From Sphingobacteriales bacterium (GTDB taxonomy: Bacteria > Bacteroidota > Bacteroidia > Sphingobacteriales > Sphingobacteriaceae), in assembly GCA_025353765.1 (NCBI GenBank), contig JANXOD010000016.1, positions 343,398 to 407,397 of the forward strand: 64,000 bases of DNA. The letters are read 5' to 3'. The notes below the pieces were generated by a model. The model did not search any database. It had not been told where the DNA came from and saw nothing but the letters and a program-made list of their open reading frames with translations. Position numbers and translations under genes: made by a program. This document shows, in pieces, positions 54,198 to 62,550 of the stretch. Positions within the stretch are counted from its first letter, which is position 1. Each line of letters opens with the position of its first letter.

Positions 54198-56324
54198 CTA
54201 GTTTCCGCTGACTTTACGTTTTGCTTCCCGTTCTTGGTGGCGCTTTTCACGTCGTTCATCGGCAGAGCTAAGTGTGCTATCACGAGGCAAAATACGGAGC
54301 TTGTTCAAATCCTTGATATTTATCGTATCGCGTCGTCTTTTTCCAAAGATTTGTTGCAAAATGCCTTCTGAGTTTTCAGAATCATCATCCATTAGCGTAT
54401 CAATAGCCAAAGAATCTACCGGCGCCATTTGTCTGCGCAAGCTTTCCTTTAAGCGAACAGAATAAAAACCATAGGCATTAGAATCGGCCTGTGCCATTCC
54501 TCGTTTTGCCATTAAGCCGCCTATTAATTTAAAGTATCCGTGTAAACGGCCTCTTAAACTTCCATCATTTTCAAAAAAATAAAGTCCGGATTTTGGTCTA
54601 GGTACAATGCTGACTAAGAATATACTTTCGCCCAAATCTAACTGAGATGGTTGTTTCCCAAAATAATAGCGGGATGCTTCACCAATCCCGTATACATTTC
54701 TTCCCCACTCAATTAAATTTAAGTAGGTTTCAAACATTCGTTCTTTATTAGATAGACGGCCATTTTCAATCATCCATACCAATAATACCTCTTCCATTTT
54801 ACGAGCCAGGTTTTTTTGGCGATTTAAATACACATTTTTAACAAGCTGCATAGAAATAGTGCTTCCACCACGTTTAAATGCTTTTTCTTTAAAGTTGGTT
54901 GCGATAGCTTTCCGTATAGATTCTTCCACAAAACCTTTATGGCTGTAAAATGATGGATCTTCTGCTGTTAGTAAGGCATTTTTAAGATATGGAGAAATAT
55001 CGTTTATTGGCGTATAGTTTGCATTTTGCGGACCAATTGTAATGTTACGCATAGGCTTACCGTATTCGTAAGGTGTATATACAAACGGACCATTGATTTT
55101 TTGCAAATTGGTTTTGCCCCACTTCACAATTTTGAACCCGTTTTTATTAAGCCTGGAATCAAAAACTACATTATCCGGTTGTTTGGTATTCAGATAAAAA
55201 TTAAGATCGTATTGAAGTTTTCCGGCAACTTGTATACCTTCTAAAGATTCAAATAACCCTTGCGGAAAAGCATTGATTAATTCCTGAGCATTCAGTTCAT
55301 CGGTATGAAGTTTCAATTCGTATATTTTTTGAGGGTACAATGTGTACCTGATAAACGGATGAGCTTCCACATTTTTTAAATGGATGGTAGATGTGCTGTC
55401 TACGGAAATAAAATTCTCACCAATCAGCATGTCTGCATCAATGGATCCGCTGGGAACAACAATATCATTAGCAGCTATTCTGGGATGATTTATCAATAAA
55501 TTCTTAATAGCCCATGATCCGGATATTTTAAATTCATCGCCGCTACGCCTCACTCGTTTCATTTCGGTACTAACGGTATCAAAGTTTAATTTCAATCCGA
55601 ATTTCTGTTGGATATAAGGCAATTCTACTTTTTTACCATCTGCAAAAAGCATCAGGTTTAATTGCTTGTCGCCCGGATCAACTTCGCCCTGAACATGCCA
55701 AACAGACTCATTTCCGTTTACTTTTATAGTTGATTTAACATTCCCATTATCAATAGTTGCGCTAGTAGTATATAAATCAACCACACGGGGATCATCTGTA
55801 AATTTGATCTCAAAATTACGAATGTCCATATCATCCGGTATTTTGTACAACAGTTGATTGAGGAGATTATTTGCTAATTCGGCCAGGTTTACCTTACGGG
55901 ATTTTTCCAGCGGATCGACATTCTTTTTCCGAAAAAGAAAGTCATAATTACTAGTAGTATCTTTCTTAACCAGGTTAATTTTAGCATTACTCATTTTTAC
56001 CTCTGCCAACTTAATATCGCCAAAAATTAAGGGCCATAACTTAATTCCAATTCTTAAGTTCTGAATCGTCATCAGGCTATCCCGTTGATACGGAATAACG
56101 GATATATCTTTGAGCTCTACTGTTTTTAAACCTGCGAAACGGGCACTTTTTATTTTAAGGTCTAAATTATAATCCTTCTTTGCCTTTTTAATCGCTTTTT
56201 CAATAGTAGCTTTTAATAAAATTTCCCGTTTAGAATAAGCAATGCCCCCACCAATGGCTAATAAAATAAGGAGACTTAATAAAATAACGGCGGCAATTTT
56301 ATAGTATTTAAAAGGAATCTGCAT
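54198..56324 (-). CDS. GT51 peptidoglycan glycosyltransferase with an AsmA-like N-terminal region
   Basis: One N-terminal membrane helix (about 5-28) is followed by some 380 residues that look like an AsmA/TamB-type beta repeat region: LKIKSARFAGLKTVELKDIS, LRIGIKLWPLIFGDIKLAEV and KMSNAKINLVKK at its start. A GT51 transglycosylase domain comes after it, with the catalytic Glu in LTAEDPSFYSHKGF and the RGGSTISMQLVKN, NLIEWGRNVYGIGEASRYYF and LGESIFLVSIVPRPK blocks. No transpeptidase domain is present. A longer frame starts at 56432, but the ATG at 56324 (MQIPFKYYKIAAV) is directly before the helix and fits better. Confidence 0.85.
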   Translation of the reverse strand: MQIPFKYYKIAAVILLSLLILLAIGGGIAYSKREILLKATIEKAIKKAKKDYNLDLKIKSARFAGLKTVELKDISVIPYQRDSLMTIQNLRIGIKLWPLIFGDIKLAEVKMSNAKINLVKKDTTSNYDFLFRKKNVDPLEKSRKVNLAELANNLLNQLLYKIPDDMDIRNFEIKFTDDPRVVDLYTTSATIDNGNVKSTIKVNGNESVWHVQGEVDPGDKQLNLMLFADGKKVELPYIQQKFGLKLNFDTVSTEMKRVRRSGDEFKISGSWAIKNLLINHPRIAANDIVVPSGSIDADMLIGENFISVDSTSTIHLKNVEAHPFIRYTLYPQKIYELKLHTDELNAQELINAFPQGLFESLEGIQVAGKLQYDLNFYLNTKQPDNVVFDSRLNKNGFKIVKWGKTNLQKINGPFVYTPYEYGKPMRNITIGPQNANYTPINDISPYLKNALLTAEDPSFYSHKGFVEESIRKAIATNFKEKAFKRGGSTISMQLVKNVYLNRQKNLARKMEEVLLVWMIENGRLSNKERMFETYLNLIEWGRNVYGIGEASRYYFGKQPSQLDLGESIFLVSIVPRPKSGLYFFENDGSLRGRLHGYFKLIGGLMAKRGMAQADSNAYGFYSVRLKESLRRQMAPVDSLAIDTLMDDDSENSEGILQQIFGKRRRDTINIKDLNKLRILPRDSTLSSADERREKRHQEREAKRKVSGN

Positions 56325-56424
56325 AGTTTGATTGAGGGTGATATTAAAGGTAAATATATCAGGATAAAAAACGTTTTTTAACTGTGGTTTATTTCTATGA
56401 GTCAAATATCTGTAAAAAGCGTGG

Positions 56425-56459
56425 TTTGACAATTTTTACGCTCCTGTTTTGTAAATTTG
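56425..56459 (+). promoter_or_regulatory. promoter of the Mrp gene
   Basis: TTTG (56425-56428) and TAAATTTG (56452-56459) match the two Bacteroidota boxes with a spacer of 23 bases, a little longer than usual. The start codon at 56498 leaves a leader of about 34 bases. Confidence 0.5.
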
Positions 56460-56497
56460 CTTTTAATATATCCCATTTATTTCCATTTAATTTAAGA

Positions 56498-57568
56498 ATG
56501 ATTACTCAAGAACAGATTTTTAATGCGTTGCGACATGTAGAAGATCCCGATCTTAAAAAAGATCTGGTTACCCTAAACATGATAGAAGATTTAAAGATAG
56601 ATGGAAACAAAATTAGCTTTTCTGTGGTGCTCACTACACCGGCCTGCCCCATGAAAGTCATGCTTGAAAATGCTTGCAGAAACGCTGTAAGTCATTTTGT
56701 AAGTAAAGAAGCAGAAGTAACTATTAATATGACATCGCGTGTGACTGCACGCCCAAACCAGGTATTATCCAACATCAAAAATATTATAGCAGTAGCATCC
56801 GGTAAAGGAGGAGTTGGTAAATCAACCGTAGCCGTTAACCTTGCTTTAGGTTTGGCAAAAAAAGGAGCCAAAGTAGGTTTGATAGATGCAGATATTTATG
56901 GACCATCCATTCCAATGATGTTTGGAGTAGAAGGCGCCCGTCCAAAAGCATCACAAAATGCGGAAGGTAAAACCAGGATAGAGCCTATTGAAAAGTATGG
57001 GATTAAACTATTATCTATTGGTTTTTTTACAGATCCAAATCAACCTGTGCCCTGGCGTGGACCCATGGTATCAACCGCAGTTAAACAATTATTTAACGAT
57101 GCAGACTGGGGAGAGTTAGATTATATGATTGTTGATCTTCCGCCCGGAACGGGAGACATTCATATTACCATTACCCAAGGCTTTCCGATTACCGGAGCCG
57201 TAATAGTTACCACACCACAAAATGTAGCCCTGGCAGATGCCCGAAAAGGAGCAGGAATGTTCCTGATGGATTCTATCAATGTGCCTTTGTTGGGTGTGGT
57301 AGAAAACATGTCGTATTTTACTCCGGCAGAATTGCCGGATAGTAAATATTACATCTTCGGCAAGAATGGAGGAAGAACTTTAGCCGAGCAGTTTAACACC
57401 CCATTTTTGGGTGAAATTCCTTTAGTGCAAAGTATTAGCAATGCCGGAGATGAAGGTAAACCCATCATTTTACAGGAAGAAAATATAATGGCAAAGGCAT
57501 TTATGGAAATTGCAGAACGTGTAGCTCAACAAATTTCTATACAAAACGCATTACAAGAAAGCCGTTAA
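56498..57568 (+). CDS. Mrp/ApbC family iron-sulfur carrier ATPase
   Basis: P-loop protein that carries and hands over iron-sulphur clusters. It has an N-terminal DUF59/MIP18-like part (ITQEQIFNALRHVEDPDLKK, with TPACPMK) and a deviant Walker A VASGKGGVGKSTVAVNLA. GLIDADIYGPSIPMMFG, YMIVDLPPGTGD and VENMSYFTP follow. The CxxC in front of the ParA-like region is not obvious, as in several bacterial Mrp proteins. The longest frame begins at 56384, but the ATG at 56498 lies behind a matching promoter and starts at the usual place. Confidence 0.93.
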   Translation: MITQEQIFNALRHVEDPDLKKDLVTLNMIEDLKIDGNKISFSVVLTTPACPMKVMLENACRNAVSHFVSKEAEVTINMTSRVTARPNQVLSNIKNIIAVASGKGGVGKSTVAVNLALGLAKKGAKVGLIDADIYGPSIPMMFGVEGARPKASQNAEGKTRIEPIEKYGIKLLSIGFFTDPNQPVPWRGPMVSTAVKQLFNDADWGELDYMIVDLPPGTGDIHITITQGFPITGAVIVTTPQNVALADARKGAGMFLMDSINVPLLGVVENMSYFTPAELPDSKYYIFGKNGGRTLAEQFNTPFLGEIPLVQSISNAGDEGKPIILQEENIMAKAFMEIAERVAQQISIQNALQESR

Positions 57569-57643
57569 GATAAATCCAAATTATGATCAGAAATTTTATC
57601 CCTTGATCTGTGTCCTCACAGACAAGGCTAGGGCAGCTTTTAC

Positions 57644-58096
57644 TCATTTGTTGCCAATTTCTTCTGCCAGTCCAATAAGAAGTCCTTCGGTTCCCCGAAT
57701 GTAGCATAGTCGATACGAGTTCTCATACTGAACCACTTCTCCAACGAGTTTAGCACCATGTTTGGTTAGTCTGGATACCATTTTGTCAATGTCTTCAACG
57801 GTGAACATGACACGGAGATAGCCAAGGGCGTTAACAGGCTCAGTCCGGTGATCTGATACAGTAGGAGGTTTGATAAATTTCGAAAGTTCGAGTCGGCTGT
57901 GTCCATCTGGAGTAACCATCATGGCAATCTCTACACACTGAGAACCAAGTCCGGTAACACGACCAGCCCACTCTCCTTCAATAGTTGCTCGTCCCTCAAG
58001 CTTCAGTCCAACTTCTGTGAAAAACGAAATAGCGTCATCGAGGGATTCTACAACGATGCCGATATTGTCCATTCTCAGTAATTTGTTTTCTGTCAT
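57644..58096 (-). CDS. VOC superfamily (glyoxalase/bleomycin-resistance-like) protein
   Basis: Two beta-alpha-beta-beta-beta repeats typical of the vicinal-oxygen-chelate fold: MDNIGIVVESLDDAISFFTE with VEIAMMVTPDGHSRLELSKF in the first half, and LGYLRVMFTVEDIDKMVSRL with VQYENSYRLCYIRGTEGLLI in the second. Metal ligands could come from the two halves. Substrate unknown: glyoxalase-type, thiol transferase and resistance functions are all possible. First of a run of small single-gene units on this strand. Confidence 0.85.
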   Translation of the reverse strand: MTENKLLRMDNIGIVVESLDDAISFFTEVGLKLEGRATIEGEWAGRVTGLGSQCVEIAMMVTPDGHSRLELSKFIKPPTVSDHRTEPVNALGYLRVMFTVEDIDKMVSRLTKHGAKLVGEVVQYENSYRLCYIRGTEGLLIGLAEEIGNK

Positions 58097-58207
58097 TGTT
58101 TTATTCTTTATTAAGGTTCATTCCATTGATTTTCCATCTATGCCCCATTGACACATTAGCCTTTACCCACTTTTCTCAAACTGATACTTGCGCCAAAGGA
58201 GATCGGC

Positions 58208-58615
58208 TTAGGCTTTTTTTGATTTAGATTTCAGATAGTTTTCTCTTAAAGCAAGAAGATCAATTTTCGAACAATCAGCAATCAAATCTTTTACAATTTT
58301 TAGTGGCATTTCATCTTTGCTTTTAAAATTGATACATCCTTTTTGGAAACTTGCTTGTTTCAATAACCCTTTATATTTTTCGTATATAATAGTTGAACCG
58401 TACATTGGCAATACATGTAATGACATATAATTTTTCACGCTAGCCAGACCATATTTAAAAGTGCCCGGCGCATTATAAATAATCATCTCTTTTCCCATCA
58501 TTGGTGCAATTACCGGTGTAACAGTTTTGTCTTTTTGGACGATAATTTCGTGAAGTTGAGATAATAATTCTTGTCTGTCTTCTGGTTGGTTTGATATAAA
58601 CTTTGCAACTGTCAT
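58208..58615 (-). CDS. DUF1801-like protein
   Basis: A 135-residue protein with the DUF1801/YdhG layout: an N-terminal helix with ISNQPEDRQELLSQLHEIIV, the conserved core GKEMIIYNAPGTFKYGLASV, a strand YMSLHVLPMYG, and a terminal lysine-rich helix. The family is sometimes called iron chaperone-like, but this has not been shown for proteins of this kind. It has no partner gene. Confidence 0.8.
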   Translation of the reverse strand: MTVAKFISNQPEDRQELLSQLHEIIVQKDKTVTPVIAPMMGKEMIIYNAPGTFKYGLASVKNYMSLHVLPMYGSTIIYEKYKGLLKQASFQKGCINFKSKDEMPLKIVKDLIADCSKIDLLALRENYLKSKSKKA

Positions 58616-58755
58616 CCTTCAATATTTTTAGAGTGTCCACCGCTTGTAGTTAACTCATAAATATATGCAACACATATAAATAGATGAAATAAAGCTAGTA
58701 AAATCAAATAAATTGAACACGCGTGTACCAGCATGGGGCTGTTAACGGTTCGTTG

Positions 58756-59328
58756 TTATTGTCTGTCCGCTATGTAATTCAGTTCAGTTACCCCGCAAGT
58801 AAATTGTCGGGTAGTCAATAGTTTTAGTTTTATTTTGTCTTTGATGTCTGCAAACAATGGAATGCCTCGTCCAAGAATAATTGGATTAACAAATAGCCAG
58901 TAGCCGTCAATTAAGTTCTGTTGAATAAGGGCATGTGTTGCTGTGGGGCTACCAAAAAGCAGGATGTCTTCACCTGCCTCTTGTTTTATTTCATTTATGC
59001 TGTCAGAAAGCTTGTCGCTAATAATTGTTGTGTTAGTCAAATCTGCGTCTTTTATTGTTTTTGATAAAACAACTTTGTGTACTTTGCTATACCACTTGGA
59101 ATGTTCAATATCGTGCTTGCTCGCATTCGGTTTGTCTGCTGCGGTAGGCCAGTAATTTTCCATCATCTGGTAAGTTACCCGTCCATATAATGCAGTGTCG
59201 CCTTCGCTTATCCGCTTACCGACATGATCAAAAATTTCTTCATCAACTTTAATCCAGTCCATTTCTCCGTTTGGTCCTGCTACAAAACCGTCAAGCGATA
59301 TGTGCATAAATGAAATTATTTTTCTCAT
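58756..59328 (-). CDS. RibD C-terminal/dihydrofolate reductase-like protein
   Basis: The fold is that of the bacterial DHFR-like (RibD_C) family: RKIISFMHISLDGFVAGPNG at the start, a GDTALYGRVTYQMM strand-turn, KVVLSKTIKDADL, AGEDILLFGSPTATHALIQQ and WLFVNPIILGRGIPLF. It likely binds NAD(P)H, but the substrate is unknown. The longest frame starts at 59442; the first 38 residues are not family-like and the ATG at 59328 puts the conserved start where it belongs. Confidence 0.88.
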   Translation of the reverse strand: MRKIISFMHISLDGFVAGPNGEMDWIKVDEEIFDHVGKRISEGDTALYGRVTYQMMENYWPTAADKPNASKHDIEHSKWYSKVHKVVLSKTIKDADLTNTTIISDKLSDSINEIKQEAGEDILLFGSPTATHALIQQNLIDGYWLFVNPIILGRGIPLFADIKDKIKLKLLTTRQFTCGVTELNYIADRQ

Positions 59329-59470
59329 ATTTTCTATTTTATATTGTTGTCTGTGGTTTGTTGCTGTCTTTTTAAAATGGCCGCTAAGGGTTTGTAGATT
59401 TGTGATGGGTGGCTTTTCAGCACTGAACTTTATACGAAGCACAAAGCTTCATTTAAGCACTTAACTAGCT

Positions 59471-59512
59471 TTTTTGCCAAAGGCCTATTATACCTAGTGC
59501 TTTTTTATTTAT
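59471..59512. terminator. weak hairpin at the end of the PIN/ASCH operon
   Basis: CTAG and GTGC elements on each side of a loop form a short hairpin, followed on the plus strand by TTTTTTATT. The orientation of the T-run is opposite to the operon, so this is a guess. Confidence 0.25.
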
Positions 59513-59879
59513 CAATATATGAAAATGATTGTGGGGCTGTTACTCCATATTTTTCTATAATATTATATGTTTTATTATATCGTTTTATATTTTTTATTTT
59601 TATGGCATAACCTTTTTGTTTATCGGCAAAATATTCATCAAAAAAACTTTTGTCTACAGCTGTGAATTCTTTTGTTTTTTTCCAAAGCATTGTAATTTCT
59701 TCGTGAATTATTCCATCAATTTCAAATTCTCCAATTATTCTGCTAATTGGAGAGGATGCGTATATAATTACTGTTTTTATATTTGGAGCTTTAAATATAG
59801 ATTTCCTAAGTTCATACGTCTTTTCTCCATTGAGAATCTTTTCGGCATAGTATGGTTTAATCGACAATATAACTTTCAT
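59505..59879 (-). CDS. ASCH domain protein
   Basis: A 124-residue single-domain protein that begins MKVILSIKPYYAEKILNGEK, the hallmark of the ASCH fold (PUA-like beta barrel), with YELRKSIFKAPNIKTVIIYA, SSPISRIIGEFEIDG and a terminal GYAIKIKNIKRYNKTY. ASCH domains bind RNA or modified nucleotides, or act as regulators. The start codon lies inside the 3' end of the PIN-fusion gene (23-base overlap), so it is made in step with that protein. It is the last gene of a coupled three-gene unit. Confidence 0.9.
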   Translation of the reverse strand: MKVILSIKPYYAEKILNGEKTYELRKSIFKAPNIKTVIIYASSPISRIIGEFEIDGIIHEEITMLWKKTKEFTAVDKSFFDEYFADKQKGYAIKIKNIKRYNKTYNIIEKYGVTAPQSFSYIDK

Positions 59880-61365
59880 TAGCTCTTGCTTCTTTTAAAA
59901 ATTCTTCAAATTTAATCTTTTCAATTTCAACAAAACCTCTTGGTGCGTCATTAATTGATTTAATAACTCCTAATTCAATTAGCTTTTCCAAATTAACTTT
60001 TGGCTTTGGAAAAGAATCGATATAGAGGAAATTAACTATAAATGGTCTACTATATTTATTGTAATTCCACCATTTTTTTAATTCGTTGTCATCAAACACA
60101 CTTCTCTTTCTACATAATCTGACAAATTCTTCTTCATTGGATATTTTCAATATGACATTTTCTACAACACCAATTGTCGAAATTACACCAGCATATTTTC
60201 CACCAGTTCTATAGAATAAAATTATATCTCCAGATTTCAAATCTCTAGTATACGATCTTGATATGTAGACTTTTTTTAATGCATTTCGATGTGGTTCATT
60301 CTCTATATAGTCTTGGGGTGATTCATTGTTAAGTATTGAATCGGGAAACAATTCAGTGTGATAATCTGGCCAAATTGGATTAATGAATACTCGTGATTTC
60401 CTATCTATAAAAGGAAAGCATTCTCTAGGATTTTCTGAAACAGATTTAGAAAAATCTCTTACAAAGACATTTTCCACCCCATTTTTAGTCGTTTTACTTC
60501 CCCATTTTCTAAAGCCCCATTCTTCCAGAAGATTTACTAATCTTTGTTGTTCTTCCCTTTTATCAAAGATTGTAACATATATTTCATCAACATTATTTGC
60601 TAAAGCATTATCAAAAATTATTTTTAAGAATCTTTCACCTAATTTATAACCAGTAGAAGTAACCTTGAATGTTCCAATTTTTAATCTCTTTTTTATTGCA
60701 AAAGCAGGAGTAATATCAATGTAGTTTTCACCAGCATTTTCTACTTTTAAAAACAAAAATGCTTTTACTTCATTTTCTACCAAACAGACGTAAGATTCTT
60801 TATCAGCTTTTGAATTAAACCAATTTTCAAATTCAGCATAATCTTCCTTAAATGAATTAAAAAAGGCATCTTTAAGATTTATGTTTCCAAAGTATTCTTT
60901 CTTAACTGAAAGTACTTTATACTCAGATAGACCTGGGTTTTCAAACACTAGCTTCTCGATAAAAGAGTCTATTTTGTAGACTTTATCTGCAATTCCTAGT
61001 GCTCTTGCCTTTCTATGTATTCCTTTATCTTCTGTTAGTAGATAATTTACTCGGTTGTTTACTAATTCGCTTAAAATCGAAGTATCATTAATGTCATTAG
61101 TCGATTTGTCATTCAGTCTTAATGATGAAATTGCGTCCGAGTCTGGAGAAATTGTTTTTAATACATTGTAATTGTGAATTTTTACTTTCATTGTATTGAC
61201 AACATCGGCATCTTTGTATGTTGAAATTTCTTCAATAGACACTGGATGTACACATTTTTCAAAGTGCATTTTGTCAAGCCAATTGAATAACAGTCCAATA
61301 TCTTGATTATATACTTTACTTGCTTCTCTATGTACAATAATATTAGTATCTAAAAGTATTCTCAT
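59857..61365 (-). CDS. PIN-GNAT-PUA/EVE-like fusion protein
   Basis: The 502-residue protein has three parts. Residues 1-140: a PIN-like nuclease domain with MRILLDTNIIVH (Asp6), TSIL preceded by Asp94, and LLTEDKGIHRKARALG (Asp113), the usual acidic cluster. Residues about 150-305: a GNAT-type acetyltransferase-like domain with KIGTFKVTSTGYKLGERFLK and VTIFDKREEQQRLVNLLEEW. Residues about 325-495: a PUA/EVE-like RNA-binding barrel with LKSGDIILFYRTGGKYAGVI and RPFIVNFLYIDSFPKPK. It overlaps the upstream ATPase gene by four bases (ATGA) and the downstream ASCH gene by 23. The combination suggests recognition and cleavage or modification of RNA. Confidence 0.82.
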   Translation of the reverse strand: MRILLDTNIIVHREASKVYNQDIGLLFNWLDKMHFEKCVHPVSIEEISTYKDADVVNTMKVKIHNYNVLKTISPDSDAISSLRLNDKSTNDINDTSILSELVNNRVNYLLTEDKGIHRKARALGIADKVYKIDSFIEKLVFENPGLSEYKVLSVKKEYFGNINLKDAFFNSFKEDYAEFENWFNSKADKESYVCLVENEVKAFLFLKVENAGENYIDITPAFAIKKRLKIGTFKVTSTGYKLGERFLKIIFDNALANNVDEIYVTIFDKREEQQRLVNLLEEWGFRKWGSKTTKNGVENVFVRDFSKSVSENPRECFPFIDRKSRVFINPIWPDYHTELFPDSILNNESPQDYIENEPHRNALKKVYISRSYTRDLKSGDIILFYRTGGKYAGVISTIGVVENVILKISNEEEFVRLCRKRSVFDDNELKKWWNYNKYSRPFIVNFLYIDSFPKPKVNLEKLIELGVIKSINDAPRGFVEIEKIKFEEFLKEARANESYIVD

Positions 61366-61880
61366 TTCAAAAAGTTCAGGAGGGTTTCTATTTTAAATTG
61401 CTCACTATTTATTATGTGAATTGGTGATTCTAAAATCCGGCTTAATCCTTTGGCAAAATTGATTTCTAGATTTTGAAATTCCTTAATTAATCCAATATTA
61501 TAAGTTTTAGCATCTCTATTTTCAAGTCTTTCTTTAATTATGTTAGGTTCTGCTGTTACAAGAACTAATTTTATCGGATTGATATCCTTAAAAGTCTGGA
61601 TAGAAATCTTTTCTGGAACTCCATCTTTATTTAATAAACAATAATGTCCATCTAACAAGTATGTCTTATCTTCTTTAACTATTTTGTTTAAGTTGGTGAT
61701 AAGACGATCTTGAGTTTCGTAAATATCCTTTACCCGTTTTTCTTCTTGAGTACTCAATTCGTTCCATTTTAAAACTTCACTAGCTGTTAAATGTATTAAG
61801 TCAATCTCACTTTTTAGAGCTTCGCAGATTCTTCCTTTCCCACTTCCGTGAATTCCTCCTATGAATATGATATTTTTCAA
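61362..61880 (-). CDS. small P-loop ATPase/nucleoside-kinase-like protein
   Basis: A 172-residue P-loop protein of the adenylate-kinase or nucleotide-kinase type. MKNIIFIGGIHGSGKGRICE carries Walker A; TYLLDGHYCLLNK holds the Walker B-like aspartate, and IKLVLVTAEPNIIKERLENR contains the lid-type arginines. It starts with TTG; no ATG or GTG fits between it and the P-loop. It is the first gene of the coupled unit: its TGA stop overlaps the ATG of the PIN-fusion gene. It may phosphorylate RNA ends or nucleotides, but nothing in the sequence fixes the substrate. Confidence 0.78.
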   Translation of the reverse strand: MKNIIFIGGIHGSGKGRICEALKSEIDLIHLTASEVLKWNELSTQEEKRVKDIYETQDRLITNLNKIVKEDKTYLLDGHYCLLNKDGVPEKISIQTFKDINPIKLVLVTAEPNIIKERLENRDAKTYNIGLIKEFQNLEINFAKGLSRILESPIHIINSEQFKIETLLNFLK

Positions 61881-62081
61881 GTCATGTGTTTTTTAGCATT
61901 AGGCAGAACTCCTAAACATACGCAACAAAACTCTGCATATCCACCCAAAATTGCTATCATTTTACGAGTGCTTATTTCGTTTAATCTCAAATATATCAAT
62001 TAAACCCAATGATAAATTTCTAAGCTTTAAAAAGAGTTTCAGCACCTTATTTTTTAAGAAAGAACAGGGTAAAATCTCATA
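61881..62081. other. intergenic stretch before the repeat array
   Basis: AT-rich, with a short plus-strand frame (61951-62154) that runs into the repeats and does not look like a gene. A TATGTTTA element on the minus strand near 61908 is a seven-of-eight match to the -7 box and could serve the ATPase gene. Nothing else is recognisable. Confidence 0.4.
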
Positions 62082-62459
62082 CAGGTTTGCAAACGTCATC
62101 GTCAAAATTTACGGAGTACTTCGCAGGTTTAGAAATGCCACCGTTAAATTTTAGGGAGTACTTCGCAGGTTTAGAAATGCCACCGTTAAATTTTAGGGAG
62201 CACTTCGCAGGTTTGCAAATGCCACCATCAAAAATTATGGAGCACTTCGCAGGTTTGCAAATGGCATCGTTAAATTTCACGGAGTACTCCGCAGGCTTGC
62301 AAATGACACCATCAAAAATTATGGAGCACTTTGCAGGTTTAGAAATGGCACCGTTAGATTTTACGGAGCACTCCGCAGGTCTGCAAATGGCATCGTCAAA
62401 ATTCATGGAGCACTTCGTAGGTTTGCAAATGGCATCGTTAGATTTGATGGAACATATAA
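62082..62459. repeat. nine tandem 42-bp repeats with shuffled variable sites
   Basis: Nine consecutive units of exactly 42 bases, starting at 62082, 62124, 62166, 62208, 62250, 62292, 62334, 62376 and 62418. The core CAGGTTTGCAAATG recurs, followed by CACC or CATC and a variable middle, and ends in GGAGCACTTCG or a close variant. Differences are confined to a few positions that each take one of two or three bases, in combinations that change from copy to copy. Because 42 is divisible by three, one frame on each strand is open through the array. On the plus strand it reads as a 14-residue repeat such as GLQMPPSKIMEHFA. Confidence 0.95.
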
Positions 62460-62476
62460 TTCATAAAATGAAATAA
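62087..62476 (+). CDS. possible repeat protein encoded by the 42-bp array (doubtful)
   Basis: The plus-strand frame translates as about nine copies of a 14-residue unit with a fixed FAGL(Q/E)M core, Glu-(His/Tyr) before it and variable positions between, then ends HIIHKMK. There is no good start (TTG only), no leader and no Shine-Dalgarno sequence. The opposite strand is equally open, so this may be an untranslated minisatellite. It is listed because the third-position changes do not destroy the frame and it reads toward the gene at 62551. Confidence 0.25.
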   Translation: MQTSSSKFTEYFAGLEMPPLNFREYFAGLEMPPLNFREHFAGLQMPPSKIMEHFAGLQMASLNFTEYSAGLQMTPSKIMEHFAGLEMAPLDFTEHSAGLQMASSKFMEHFVGLQMASLDLMEHIIHKMK

Positions 62477-62550
62477 ATTATTTTAATGTGTCCAATATTA
62501 TATTTTTTGATTATGGTTTTTTATTTTTGAAATCACTAAATATAAAACAT

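Noticed and set aside
57644..59450. Run of small single genes (VOC, DUF1801, DHFR-like) as an integron cassette array
   Set aside because: I looked for attC-like recombination sites between the genes and found no convincing conserved palindromes; intergenic regions differ from one another.
61951..62154. 67-codon plus-strand frame before and into the repeat array
   Set aside because: Low-complexity Phe/Lys-rich composition, no recognisable family, and it ends inside the repeats in a different frame from the 14-residue repeat.
62077..62406. Minus-strand frame through the repeat array
   Set aside because: It is open only because the period is a multiple of three and there are no stops in the unit; no start signal or leader. 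The plus-strand reading is hardly better and is given low confidence.
62082..62459. Possible CRISPR array (regular 42-base period)
   Set aside because: There are no conserved repeats alternating with unique spacers; the whole 42-base unit is conserved with scattered two-state changes, and no cas gene is near.
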